Source: Methanobacteriota archaeon (GTDB taxonomy: Archaea > Thermoplasmatota > E2 > DHVEG-1). Taken from it: a DNA stretch of 25,984 nucleotides. Shown here piece after piece: positions 8,283 to 15,442 of the stretch. The notes beneath the pieces were generated by a model. That model was not told where the DNA came from. It worked only from the letters and a program-made list of their open reading frames with translations, and ran no database searches. Position 1 is the stretch's first letter, and each line of letters opens with the position of its first letter. The translations under genes were made by a program, and so were the position numbers. The DNA lies in assembly GCA_026394435.1 (NCBI GenBank), contig JAPKYG010000219.1:1-25984 (forward strand), read 5' to 3'.

Positions 8283-8305
8283 ATTTCTGATTAGAGCCTG
8301 ATATT
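8283..8305 (+). repeat. 23-bp repeat, copy A (TTTCTGATTAGAG motif)
   Basis: Matches 10934-10956 at 21 of 23 positions. A weaker match (about 18 of 22) occurs at 5932-5953. All three lie in intergenic DNA in the same orientation. Confidence 0.4.
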
Positions 8306-8323
8306 GTTGTAATCATATCGCGG

Positions 8324-8848
8324 CTATAATGATTGAACAGCGAAAAAGAACATAATGAAATCATTCACGTTTTTTTTTTGTTTTGTTTTTCTGAATGTTA
8401 CCTGTGGTTCTACTACATTTACTGAATCATAGGGGATGATGCCGATTTTCTTTTCTTCGGTTCGTATTTCTTCTATTATTTTGAACAGTTTTTCATGGAG
8501 TTCTGCTCTGCGATGTGCTTGTTTGTATGTTAATCCTCTTGTTTCCATTAACTCGAGTTCAAATTTCTCATGTCCCTGCAAGATTCTTTCTCTTCGTAGT
8601 GGGTTGTCATAGACGTCTTTTCGTATCCAGATTTCATTTTCTGGGATTTTATGGCGGAGATTTTCCGGGAGTTCGTTTTGCGGGACTAATCCATGGAGTG
8701 CGATGTACTCACCCATGACGGATCGCGGTTTTACTTTTACGAAAAATGGTAAGATTTCTCTCCCGCGACCGTAGGGATCGTAATCTGATTGTTTGATTTT
8801 TTGTTTTGTGTGTTTTTTTCTTTCTAGGGGGTTATCTTTTTCTGTCAT
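8324..8848 (-). CDS. Conserved-looking archaeal protein of unknown function, helical with HEKFE/AELHE motifs
   Basis: About 174 residues. A basic N-terminus (to ~30) is followed by a mixed region (~35-85, GEYIALHG, then NEIWIRKDVY) and a helical core (~90-140) containing GHEKFELELMETRGLTYKQAHRRAELHEK, split here as GHEKFELELM and KQAHRRAELHEKL. The spaced His/Glu residues could be metal ligands as in HExxE proteins, but this is not proved. The tail is Lys-rich. ATG 8848 is chosen over ATG 8869 because the TATA box at 8877-8884 is too close to 8869; transcription would start near 8854. Confidence 0.55.
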   Translation of the reverse strand: MTEKDNPLERKKHTKQKIKQSDYDPYGRGREILPFFVKVKPRSVMGEYIALHGLVPQNELPENLRHKIPENEIWIRKDVYDNPLRRERILQGHEKFELELMETRGLTYKQAHRRAELHEKLFKIIEEIRTEEKKIGIIPYDSVNVVEPQVTFRKTKQKKNVNDFIMFFFAVQSL

Positions 8849-8876
8849 CTCTACACCGGTAAGGAGCATTCGTCTC

Positions 8877-8884
8877 TATAAATT
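8877..8884 (-). promoter_or_regulatory. TATA box setting the start of the HEKFE protein gene
   Basis: AATTTATA on the minus strand, about 30 nt before ATG 8848 and only 8 nt before the alternative ATG 8869. A start site ~25 nt downstream falls at about 8854, leaving only the downstream ATG usable. Confidence 0.55.
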
Positions 8885-8965
8885 TTTTTTCTCTGGAGAG
8901 TATAGTCCTTAGAATACTAATATTCATTGTCTTGAAGGAATATTTACCAGAAAATAATCATTAAG

Positions 8966-9103
8966 CTATGATTGGATGTTATTGTTCATATGGCGAAAAA
9001 ATAGACGAAAATTACAATTTATAATGAGATATTGGAAGCAGTACCAGGCAGTAAGTTTAATGTTCTGCCACATAGCAAAGTGACCATGGTTTTTCTTCTG
9101 TTG
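8966..9103 (+). repeat. Long dispersed repeat, copy 1 (about 138 bp)
   Basis: About 90% identical over its length to 19411-19550, with a 2-nt indel near the right end. It begins CTATGATTGGATGTTATTG and ends TTTTTCTTCTGTTG. There are no terminal inverted repeats and no open frame. An internal hairpin, GGCAG (9047-9051) with CTGCC (9065-9069), is kept in both copies. It fills most of the 8849-9179 gap. Three short copies elsewhere retain only the ends. Confidence 0.85.
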
Positions 9104-9179
9104 AAAGGTTCCTTTTATTTTCTAAAAATGACACTGCTGATACAAAAGTTCTTTGTATCCTCCTGGATGTCCTGTTACC

Positions 9180-9611
9180 GTGGAAAAGGAATTAGCTGAA
9201 GAAGTCAAAGAGTTGAACAAACGGATCAGCGAGCTAGAAAAAATGCTGTCCCTGCTCATGAAACCTTTGAGTGATGTTCGGAAGACGACGGAAAGTTACC
9301 TGAAACTTGCTGGTCTTCTCCTTGATCATGGGGGGCTGACCCCTGATTTTATTTTACCTGAGTTAAAGGATCCTATTTCGCAAGATATTGTTCGAGTGCT
9401 TCTGGAACGACCTGAACAGAATGTTTCTCAGATTACAGACCTGGTGAAAAGTAAGCGGGGGACCGCATCACGGCGGATCATCCGTGAGAAACTTTCTTAT
9501 CTTGAGGAAAAAAATATTATCCAGAAACAGCAGCGTGGTTCCCGATATGTGTACAGTCTGACCGTCGATGTGATCAAAAAGTGGACACAACTGCTCGGTT
9601 TGAATATATAG
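9180..9611 (+). CDS. Coiled-coil plus winged-helix DNA-binding protein
   Basis: 143 residues from GTG 9180 (152 from an alternative TTG at 9153). Residues ~1-30 are a charged coiled coil (LAEEVKELNKRISELEKML). The region ~35-60 is a linker helix. Residues ~70-143 are a winged helix: DIVRVLLERPEQNVSQITDLV, then REKLSYLEEKNIIQKQQRGSRYVYSL, the latter half being the recognition helix and wing. The coiled coil suggests a dimer. It is probably a transcription factor, likely for the two small genes behind it, which follow after 47 nt with their own GGAGG site. No ligand domain is visible. The start is uncertain because neither candidate has a strong ribosome site. Confidence 0.7.
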   Translation: MEKELAEEVKELNKRISELEKMLSLLMKPLSDVRKTTESYLKLAGLLLDHGGLTPDFILPELKDPISQDIVRVLLERPEQNVSQITDLVKSKRGTASRRIIREKLSYLEEKNIIQKQQRGSRYVYSLTVDVIKKWTQLLGLNI

Positions 9612-9658
9612 AATGACCACCGTATGGGTGTTTAAAGAAAAAATGGAGGAATATGACT

Positions 9659-9934
9659 ATGAATAACCACGAAGGAATGCCAGACCCTGAGAAAATAAAG
9701 GAAATATTAGATGTTGTCTCAGAGAAAATACCTGGGTTATTGAAACAACTCAGTGAACTATTGTATGGTCCGAAGAGCGCAAAGCAATACGCGGAGGCTG
9801 CCGCGATCTTCTACAAGGAGCTGAAGAGTGCGGGGATGACCGATGAGCAGGCGTTTGAGCTGACCCAGCAATATATGTCGACACTGAACCTCGGGAACCT
9901 CATGGGACGAGCGATGAAGCACGACCATGAGTAA
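9659..9934 (+). CDS. Small helical protein A of a paralogous pair
   Basis: 91 residues, all-helical, no membrane segment. ATG 9659 sits 9 nt after GGAGG; ATG 9653 is only 3 nt away and less likely. Residues ~40-85 (IFYKELKSAGMTDEQAF, then LTQQYMSTLNLGNLM) align with the C-terminal half of the next gene product: IF..EL...G........LT..Y.......LL. The N-terminal half is PEKIKEILDVVSEKIPGLLKQL. Function unknown. It is co-transcribed with its paralogue and with the preceding winged-helix gene. Confidence 0.65.
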   Translation: MNNHEGMPDPEKIKEILDVVSEKIPGLLKQLSELLYGPKSAKQYAEAAAIFYKELKSAGMTDEQAFELTQQYMSTLNLGNLMGRAMKHDHE

Positions 9935-9958
9935 ACCATTTCGTTCGAGAAAGAAACT

Positions 9959-10207
9959 ATGACTGAAACAAGAGAAGCAACGAGGAATCCTGTAAAGATC
10001 CTTGGAATCCTCATTCCCTTGCTTCCTTCTTTGATCCTGCGGTTTGCCGGGGAGTTCATCCGTTTTAAATCCAGGGCACAGAAAGCGGGTCGTATCTTTC
10101 AAGACGAGCTGTTGCGGCAGGGACTTGATAAGACAACTGCTGAGCGGCTTACTGCGTTTTACCTGGAAGGAAGCGACCCGTTCAAACTCCTTCAAGCGCT
10201 ACGGTAA
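9959..10207 (+). CDS. Small helical, probably membrane-associated protein B of a paralogous pair
   Basis: 82 residues. A hydrophobic helix (~14-32, VKILGILIPLLPSLILRFAG) precedes a basic helical part, then the shared motif GRIFQDELLRQGLDKTTAERLTAFY and LLQAL. It lies 24 nt after protein A. The motif suggests duplication, with B gaining (or A losing) a membrane-binding helix. Related pairs occur, from memory, as unnamed archaeal proteins; no biochemical role is known to me. Confidence 0.65.
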   Translation: MTETREATRNPVKILGILIPLLPSLILRFAGEFIRFKSRAQKAGRIFQDELLRQGLDKTTAERLTAFYLEGSDPFKLLQALR

Positions 10208-10208
10208 A

Positions 10209-10229
10209 CCTTTTTTCCCTTTTTTTATA
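10209..10229 (+). terminator. T-rich terminator after the winged-helix/paired-protein operon
   Basis: CCTTTTTTCCCTTTTTTTAT directly follows the stop codon of protein B. Confidence 0.6.
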
Positions 10230-10334
10230 TAATGCTTTTGTTTTGATTCGTGTAATTGATAATCCCAAGGCTAGGATTAGAATTTTAAGGAGGAAATGAG
10301 AAGAAAAAGAAAGAGACGTATCTCGAAGATCTGC

Positions 10335-10772
10335 TCATATATGTTCTAGCTTTCCTGCGAACTCATCAAGCTTTCCTTCCCAGCCCTTCATAAGGCCGTT
10401 CCCGGTTTGAACACCATCTCCTTCAACGTGAAATTCTACACCCGCCACCTTCACCATCTTCTTCTTAGAAAGAAGTTTCTCCATCTTGTCAAGACGGTTC
10501 TTCTTCATTCCGTAGGTGTTGATGATGCCATATTTTTTTCCTTCCATCCCCTTGAGCTTCTTCATGAACTTCCTCATGTTTTTCTGGAGGTTCATTACCT
10601 CCGTTGGAGCGGAAAACACATATACGTCTGCTTCGGGCATGGCAGCAGGGTCCGCTTCGTCAGTCTTGAAAAGCTGCGTTTCTCCTTTTTTCTCCTTCAG
10701 CTTTCCCGCTAGATAATCAACAAGTTTCTTTCCATTCCCGAATCTTGACCAATGCACAATAACATACTTCAT
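10335..10772 (-). CDS. Flavodoxin-like protein
   Basis: 145 residues with the flavodoxin alternation: strand 1 (MKYVIVHWSRFGNGKKLVDYL), where SRFGNG takes the place of the FMN-phosphate loop (T/S)x(T/S)GNT, then EADVYVFSAPTEVM, KKYGIINTYGMKK and VAGVEFHVEG. It probably binds FMN and carries one or two electrons, or is a protoporphyrinogen/NADPH-type flavodoxin-fold relative. The partner is unknown. The ATG at 10772 is chosen because GGTGA lies just upstream and a TATA-like TTTTTATAC (about 10801-10810) would start transcription near 10778; longer in-frame extensions upstream are ignored. Confidence 0.75.
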   Translation of the reverse strand: MKYVIVHWSRFGNGKKLVDYLAGKLKEKKGETQLFKTDEADPAAMPEADVYVFSAPTEVMNLQKNMRKFMKKLKGMEGKKYGIINTYGMKKNRLDKMEKLLSKKKMVKVAGVEFHVEGDGVQTGNGLMKGWEGKLDEFAGKLEHI

Positions 10773-11000
10773 CAACTCACCGAAAGGAGATTTAGGTTCT
10801 CGTATAAAAAGATAGTAGAGCGATTCTACATATTTAAAACACCTCTGGGGAATTATTATTGGAGAAAGGGGTTGACAATAAATTGTCCGGAAGCAATTCC
10901 TACTGAATTTTTTATAAAGAAATTTTCGAACATATTTCTGATTAGAGTCTGATTTTACTATATTCATGGATTTTGATTAGTGTCATTAGAGAACGATAAT
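10773..11000. other. Divergent intergenic region between flavodoxin and AbiEi-like genes
   Basis: About 230 nt of AT-rich DNA holding the flavodoxin promoter near 10801-10810 and copy B of the 23-bp repeat (10934-10956). No gene is visible on either strand; short open frames here lack ribosome sites and family resemblance. Confidence 0.5.
10934..10956 (+). repeat. 23-bp repeat, copy B (TTTCTGATTAGAG motif)
   Basis: ATTTCTGATTAGAGTCTGAT, continuing TTT; differs from 8283-8305 at two positions. Confidence 0.4.
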
Positions 11001-11034
11001 TATTTATACTAATAATTACCATAATAGTAATTAT
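11001..11034 (+). promoter_or_regulatory. Leaderless promoter and palindromic operator of the AbiE-type pair
   Basis: A TATTTATAC TATA box (11001-11009) is centred about 27 nt before the ATG, so transcription should start at or next to the start codon. Between them is a perfect dyad, ATAATTAC (11012-11019) and GTAATTAT (11027-11034), whose right arm overlaps the ATG. AbiEi antitoxins are known to autoregulate by binding inverted repeats, so this is the expected site. Confidence 0.7.
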
Positions 11035-11659
11035 GAATAGATATACGAAAATGTATGGATGGTTATACACCACATTTGGAACGACCACGTTTACCATTGA
11101 TGACTTCCGGATTATGTTTCCTAGCAACCAACCAACAAAAACAATTCATGATTTAATCAAATTACACTTCATGAAACGCATCCGCCATGGAACCTACCAA
11201 ATAATACGACCAGAAGAATACGTCTGCACAATCGTCTCAGAAAACATCAGCCAAGAAAAAATCATGACAAATGCCGAAAAACCGTATGCTTATTGCGAAA
11301 GCACTGCAGTCACTATGTGGACCGATGGGTACTACTGGACTGATTTTACAAAGGGTTTCAGACCCATCCACATTCAGGTTGAAAATAAGGCAGTATCTTA
11401 CTGGATGGATTTTTTTAGACACTATGATGCTGAGTTTGTTATAGCTGGAGAACATAAAACATTGTTCGGCATCACCTATGTTATTCACCCTGTTGATAAA
11501 ATCATCGTTGAAAAAAAGGATGGAGATTCTGTTATTTCTTTACATGAAACAATACAATTTTGTAAAAAAAACACATTGTTATACAAACCCGCGATGGAGT
11601 TTTTAGATAAAAAATATCATCTCGGTTTGTTTTCTGATTATGAGTCGGTGGCATCATGA
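11033..11659 (+). CDS. AbiEi-like antitoxin (type IV toxin-antitoxin, winged-helix)
   Basis: 208 residues. Residues ~1-60 form a winged helix (TFTIDDFRIMF, TIHDLIKLHFMKRIRHGTYQII), and ~75-208 the AbiEi-type C-terminal domain. In the AbiE family this protein represses the operon and counters the nucleotidyltransferase toxin without direct binding. Its stop codon overlaps the start of the toxin gene (ATGA at 11656-11659), a strong mark of translational coupling. The upstream palindrome fits autoregulation. Assignment rests on gene order and the winged helix as much as on sequence. Base composition is more AT-rich than in the metabolic genes to the left. Confidence 0.75.
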   Translation: MNRYTKMYGWLYTTFGTTTFTIDDFRIMFPSNQPTKTIHDLIKLHFMKRIRHGTYQIIRPEEYVCTIVSENISQEKIMTNAEKPYAYCESTAVTMWTDGYYWTDFTKGFRPIHIQVENKAVSYWMDFFRHYDAEFVIAGEHKTLFGITYVIHPVDKIIVEKKDGDSVISLHETIQFCKKNTLLYKPAMEFLDKKYHLGLFSDYESVAS

Positions 11660-12348
11660 AACCTGATTTTTCTGCACGGGAAAAAATATGTTTTGATGTC
11701 TTTAATTCCCTTGAGAAGAACGAATCGTACGTCGTGATTGGTGGCTATGCAGTATCATCATATGGATTTCCTCGTTTCTCTATTGATTTGGATTTTGTAA
11801 TACCGGAGACTAGCCTATCGTTTTTTCATCAATTCATGTCTCAGGAAGGATTTTCGAAAAGCAAAGAAAAATCTGATCTTGCATATTCTGGTAAATTTGA
11901 ACGATATGAAAAAGACCTTGTGAGCATCGATCTTCTTATCAATACGGTTGAATCAAGACAGACCGGATATTCATATCCGTTTTCATATGTTTATTCGAAT
12001 TCTGAGATACGTCAGGTCAGCGGCTGGGATCCTTTACATAAAGCACGGGTAAAGGTTGCAACACGAGAGATGTTGATTGCCTTAAAGATACACTCTCTGC
12101 GTGATGCTGATAAACGAGATATCATCATGTTGTGTTATCAGATGCCGGATGTGTCAGCTCTTGTCAAACACCTTAGAAACGGACCGAAGAATATGCTCCT
12201 AGAACACATACGCGAACTAAAATCTGTTCTCGACGATCAACATCTGAAGGATTCGCTGAAAGGTGTGTATTCCGTCGATGACCGAGTGTTTAAAAAGACG
12301 ATAAAAAATTGTCAGCGTGTTCTTGAAGAACTCATTTCTAAATTATAG
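11656..12348 (+). CDS. AbiEii/AbiGii-type nucleotidyltransferase toxin
   Basis: 230 residues of the DNA-polymerase-beta-like nucleotidyltransferase fold. The GG motif is at 29-30 (VIGGYAVSSYG), the metal-binding pair Asp44-x-Asp46 (SIDLDF), and the third carboxylate is probably Asp92 (SIDLL). A helical C-terminal domain follows (KVATREMLIALKIHSLRDADKRDI, here in two pieces: KVATREMLIALK and LRDADKRDI). Family members modify tRNA or other targets with nucleotides and cause growth arrest, giving abortive phage defence. The active-site residues appear intact, so the toxin should be functional. Translated by overlap with the antitoxin. Confidence 0.82.
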   Translation: MKPDFSAREKICFDVFNSLEKNESYVVIGGYAVSSYGFPRFSIDLDFVIPETSLSFFHQFMSQEGFSKSKEKSDLAYSGKFERYEKDLVSIDLLINTVESRQTGYSYPFSYVYSNSEIRQVSGWDPLHKARVKVATREMLIALKIHSLRDADKRDIIMLCYQMPDVSALVKHLRNGPKNMLLEHIRELKSVLDDQHLKDSLKGVYSVDDRVFKKTIKNCQRVLEELISKL

Positions 12349-12349
12349 T

Positions 12350-12382
12350 AATCAATAACCTATGATTGGGGTTTCTCCTGTA
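12350..12382 (+). repeat. Short form 2 of the CTATGAT...CTCCTGTTG dispersed repeat
   Basis: AATCAATAACCTATGATTGG joined directly to GGTTTCTCCTGT. The left part matches the left end of the long copies and the right part matches their right end, with ~100 bp absent. It lies between the convergent AbiEii toxin and DUF4430 genes. Confidence 0.6.
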
Positions 12383-12394
12383 AAAAAGAAAATT
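12382..12394 (-). terminator. T-rich terminator of the DUF4430 operon
   Basis: On the minus strand TTTTCTTTTTTA about 45 nt after the DUF4430 stop codon. Confidence 0.45.
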
Positions 12395-12435
12395 GAGGCA
12401 TACAAAAACATATATTTTTAGGTTCCTTAAAGCAT

Positions 12436-12855
12436 CTACTTCAACCAAACAGAAGGTTCAAATCGCCATTCAACAACATCATTATCAGTGAGAAAATAAT
12501 TGCTACAGCCGACATCTGCAAATTGATTATTGACATAATACTGCCAAAATCTCCCATTGTCTCCATTTTCGATATCATGTATTCCCGTAATGAAAAATGA
12601 GTGGTATCCTTTCCAATATTCTTTCTGTACAGAAAAATTATAATAGGCAGCACATTCAAATAAAAAACTTGCAACAGTAACATTTGTTGTATTTCTATGG
12701 GTGTATTCAATTGACCACTGAGGCGAAGAGATTTTCATGCTGACGTTTTTAATATATCCATCGGCATCTTTTTTTCCTTTAGAGATCGAGGTCGAAAGAA
12801 ACGTAGATTGCGAAAGAAAAATGACCGCGAAGAGTAAGGTAAGGACAATTAACAC
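12436..12855 (-). CDS. Membrane-anchored DUF4430 domain protein
   Basis: 139 residues from GTG 12855. An N-terminal hydrophobic helix is followed by a DUF4430 domain: ending RFWQYYVNNQFADVGCSNYF and LTDNDVVEWRFE (the family pattern is W.YYVNG...G...Y.L..GD.VEW.Y). DUF4430 is the beta domain of transcobalamin and intrinsic factor, and also occurs in bacterial and archaeal surface ligand-binding proteins. It lies just downstream of a protein with the same domain and is co-transcribed with it. The start is doubtful: the frame stays open back to an ATA at 12897, giving a better leader (basic TRSITQKQ before the helix), 10 nt after the upstream stop and next to a GGTGAT ribosome site. Confidence 0.78.
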   Translation of the reverse strand: MLIVLTLLFAVIFLSQSTFLSTSISKGKKDADGYIKNVSMKISSPQWSIEYTHRNTTNVTVASFLFECAAYYNFSVQKEYWKGYHSFFITGIHDIENGDNGRFWQYYVNNQFADVGCSNYFLTDNDVVEWRFEPSVWLK

Positions 12856-12907
12856 ATAAACGATGATCGTTTGTTTCTGTGTTATACTCCTTGTTATGCA
12901 ATCACCT

Positions 12908-14836
12908 TCAAGGTAGGATATGTAAATGAGGAAAACAATTCAAGAGGGTGACTTCTTTTTCATCAACATCATAGATGCTCATAAGAGTACCATGCGCGTA
13001 CGCATATCCATATATTTGTATGGTTGTTTTTTTCAGAAATGCTCTTGTGTTTAATCTCCATGTAAATGGACGTTCAACATCGGTATGGTACAACTCACCG
13101 TCAAGGTAAAACTCCACCTTCTGCACAGCATCAGATGTTTGTACTTCAATGTCAATATGTCCTAGGATAAAAATACCTTGATAAGGGAGACTTGTTTGTT
13201 TATTCCACCAATAAAGTGCGTTGTCAACGGGTTTAGTTATCTCCACGGATTTTTTAATATGTATCGTTATTTTTTCTGATCGCACATATCCTTCTTTTTC
13301 TGCATATACCAGAAAATCACCTGGTATAGTTCTCTGTAGAGTGACATCTCCGTGATCATCGGTTGTGTAGCTGGTTGAACCTACCCAGACTGTCGCATTT
13401 CCAACAGGAGCAGATGTTTCATTTCCTACATGCGCATGAAATTCTTCAGAGGCATTCACCTGTTGTTTATCTACGGTGATTTGTAACGCATGGGCGTACC
13501 AATTCTCAAGATACCCAAATAAAATCGTATGGTTATTTTCTGTCAGTTGATAATGGCCCGCGTCAATCATTGGGAGGGAGTAGTCAACCCAGTAGTGCCA
13601 CCAGTCGGAATCATTCGCTATTGTTCTTATATAAAAAGCATCCCAACTTGGATAGTACATAACATAGTACGAGAAGTGTTCTTGTTTTGATGCTTCATCA
13701 AGAGCACCGAGTACCGTTGGATAGGGAATATAATAGTCTTGCATGTGTCCGGAGCTTTCATTGAACGCATGTATCGTTGAGTTATCACAACTGACGGTGC
13801 CATTAAAGACAGTCGTATTTTTTCCTTCTATTCGTATGATACCAGTCCATTCAGTTGTACTGTTCGTCGTATCCGTCCCATTGTCATCATTTGTATCGGT
13901 GTGATATATTGTTATGGGGTATGGTTTTCCAAGGAGCGCGGGAAGAACATAGGACGTCATCCACTCAGAGTTCATGTTGTGGTTACTATCCCAATTGAAT
14001 CCACCATCATTTCGTTGTAAGCTTAAAAGAAAATCGATCGGGGAGTTCCCATTTTTTCTCCAAGTGTCATCAGTTGGATCTTGACCTACAGCAGTAAGAG
14101 CACATGTTGCCCATGCAGTTGAAGCAGCGTTTGCTGTTCCCCAGGACTGGAATCCTCCATTTGCTGCTTGGGTTGTTTTGAGAAACGATACAGCATTGGT
14201 TATCGAATCTGAGTTTTGGTCTTCTCCTGCTGCAACAAGCGCCATAATAGCAGCTGCTGTTGCGTCCACGTCACCCCATCCACCGTTTTCCTCTTGTTGG
14301 GTGTGAATATATGTTCGTTCATGTTGTATGATGGTTGATTGTTGGTCGACGCCGCAAGCGATCAATGCGAGAATCCCAAAGAAATCATCGTAGAGTATCG
14401 CCTGGTTTCCGATTTGTGTACCATCGTAGAAGTTTTCTATGGTTGTCACAAGGTCTTTTCCTGTGAATGTTCTTGGGTTTTCGTTGCATGCGGCAATTGC
14501 GAGAGCGTGTCGCTCCCAATCTGTCGCTATGTTCTCATCCAGGGTGTTGATGCTCTGTTGTAGGTATTCAACGAGATTCCCGTATTCATGAGGATCTTGT
14601 TCTGCTGCGGTGAGTGCCATGACGGCCCATGCAGATACGGTAACGTCACCGATACTTCCGTCGGTTGTTTGTTGTTGTCTGAGGTACTGTAGTGCTTCTG
14701 TTATGACCAGGTCTGTCGGTTGATAGGGATAGTCTCCTTGTGGGTCTGCCAAGACCGACGGGGATAGTTTCGTTGGTATGATGATGACGGGGATGCTTAT
14801 CATTATAATCAAAATGGTTGCGGTTAATTTTTTCAT
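12908..14836 (-). CDS. Secreted alpha/alpha-barrel plus DUF4430 surface protein (transcobalamin-like architecture)
   Basis: 642 residues. Signal peptide 1-30. Residues ~38-314 are a prenyltransferase/squalene-cyclase-type alpha/alpha barrel, with repeated NGGWGD, NGGFQSWG and DGGFNWDS turns, each followed by an Ala-rich helix. A Thr/Asn/Asp-rich linker (~320-340) is followed by a DUF4430 beta domain (~340-470, HYWVDYSLP, then GHYQLTENNHTILFGY), a carboxypeptidase-regulatory-like beta domain (~475-545) and an Ig-like domain (~550-630, KVEFYLDGELYHTDVERPF). Barrel followed by DUF4430 is the order seen in transcobalamin and intrinsic factor, so corrinoid or other small-ligand capture is possible but unproved. 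Many N-glycosylation sites; no C-terminal membrane anchor. GGGAG lies 7 nt before ATG 14836. Confidence 0.83.
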   Translation of the reverse strand: MKKLTATILIIMISIPVIIIPTKLSPSVLADPQGDYPYQPTDLVITEALQYLRQQQTTDGSIGDVTVSAWAVMALTAAEQDPHEYGNLVEYLQQSINTLDENIATDWERHALAIAACNENPRTFTGKDLVTTIENFYDGTQIGNQAILYDDFFGILALIACGVDQQSTIIQHERTYIHTQQEENGGWGDVDATAAAIMALVAAGEDQNSDSITNAVSFLKTTQAANGGFQSWGTANAASTAWATCALTAVGQDPTDDTWRKNGNSPIDFLLSLQRNDGGFNWDSNHNMNSEWMTSYVLPALLGKPYPITIYHTDTNDDNGTDTTNSTTEWTGIIRIEGKNTTVFNGTVSCDNSTIHAFNESSGHMQDYYIPYPTVLGALDEASKQEHFSYYVMYYPSWDAFYIRTIANDSDWWHYWVDYSLPMIDAGHYQLTENNHTILFGYLENWYAHALQITVDKQQVNASEEFHAHVGNETSAPVGNATVWVGSTSYTTDDHGDVTLQRTIPGDFLVYAEKEGYVRSEKITIHIKKSVEITKPVDNALYWWNKQTSLPYQGIFILGHIDIEVQTSDAVQKVEFYLDGELYHTDVERPFTWRLNTRAFLKKTTIQIYGYAYAHGTLMSIYDVDEKEVTLLNCFPHLHILP

Positions 14837-14874
14837 GGTTTTACTCCCTTTGATGATGGATATCGTAGGGAAAC

Positions 14875-14882
14875 CTATAAAG
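14875..14882. promoter_or_regulatory. Single TATA element serving two divergent genes
   Basis: CTATAAAG reads as a TATA box on both strands (CTTTATAG on the minus). It is about 33-38 nt from each start codon (14836 minus, 14913 plus), so predicted starts are near 14852 (minus, short leader with GGGAG) and 14905 (plus, nearly leaderless). No other TATA-like sequence lies between the genes. Confidence 0.6.
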
Positions 14883-14901
14883 CTAACAAAATTGATTACG
14901 A

Positions 14902-14926
14902 TTGTTATCAAAATGGGTAATAACAA
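14902..14926 (+). promoter_or_regulatory. Perfect dyad over the start codon of the ArsR-type gene
   Basis: TTGTTAT (14902-14908) and ATAACAA (14920-14926) are exact reverse complements across 11 nt, centred on the ATG and covering the predicted transcription start. This fits an autoregulatory operator for the ArsR-type regulator. Because the TATA element is shared, binding could also affect the divergent surface genes. Confidence 0.6.
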
Positions 14927-15431
14927 GATTTTCAAAGCGTTAAGCAGTAGCACGCGGATACAGATCATGAAAGCGCTTATCGGCAGGGAACTACATGTCT
15001 CCGGTTTAGCACGGGAACTAGGAATCTCGGTTCCTGTTATTTCACGACATGTGAAGCTGCTTGAGGACGCAGGTTTACTTCAGAAACGGGTTGTTGGGAA
15101 CGTCTATTTACTTTCTTCAACGATTGGGAGTTTGGAGGAAGTGCTCACACCATTTATTGACGAATCAACAATTACTATAAAAAAACAAAATAGTCTCTTT
15201 GATGCGTTGAAACAAATCCCGGGCATTGAGATTCAAAAAGTAGGGGATACTCAATATATCACGTCCATAAATGGGGAACGTGGGTATTACATCTACGAGG
15301 TTGATGGGATTCCGCCGACGATACCTATTGATAAATATAAACCAACGAAGAACGTGACGCTCCATTTAAAAAAAATTGTTCCTGTGGATAAGAAAAAAAT
15401 TACGATACACGTCCAACAGAACAAGAAATGA
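14913..15431 (+). CDS. ArsR-family winged-helix transcriptional regulator
   Basis: 172 residues from ATG 14913. The N-terminal winged helix (~1-75) reads IFKALSSSTRIQIMKALIGRELHVSGLARELGIS (in parts), with recognition helix VPVISRHVKLLEDAGLLQKR and wing VVGNVYLLSS. A C-terminal domain (~85-172) of mixed strands has a GERGYYIYEVDGIPP segment and no cysteine cluster, so metal sensing by the classical ArsR cysteines is unlikely. In-frame codons extend upstream to 14778 but overlap the divergent gene; the TATA position and dyad support 14913. It likely controls the transcobalamin-like operon and itself. Confidence 0.82.
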   Translation: MGNNKIFKALSSSTRIQIMKALIGRELHVSGLARELGISVPVISRHVKLLEDAGLLQKRVVGNVYLLSSTIGSLEEVLTPFIDESTITIKKQNSLFDALKQIPGIEIQKVGDTQYITSINGERGYYIYEVDGIPPTIPIDKYKPTKNVTLHLKKIVPVDKKKITIHVQQNKK

Positions 15432-15442
15432 AATTACTGAAT

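Noticed and set aside
8966..9103. Long repeat as a classical MITE or insertion sequence
   Set aside because: No terminal inverted repeats and no target-site duplication recognised; only called a dispersed repeat.
10255..10275. AATCCCAAGGCTAGGATTAG as a further copy of the dispersed repeat
   Set aside because: Likeness to the left end is too weak and the right end is absent.
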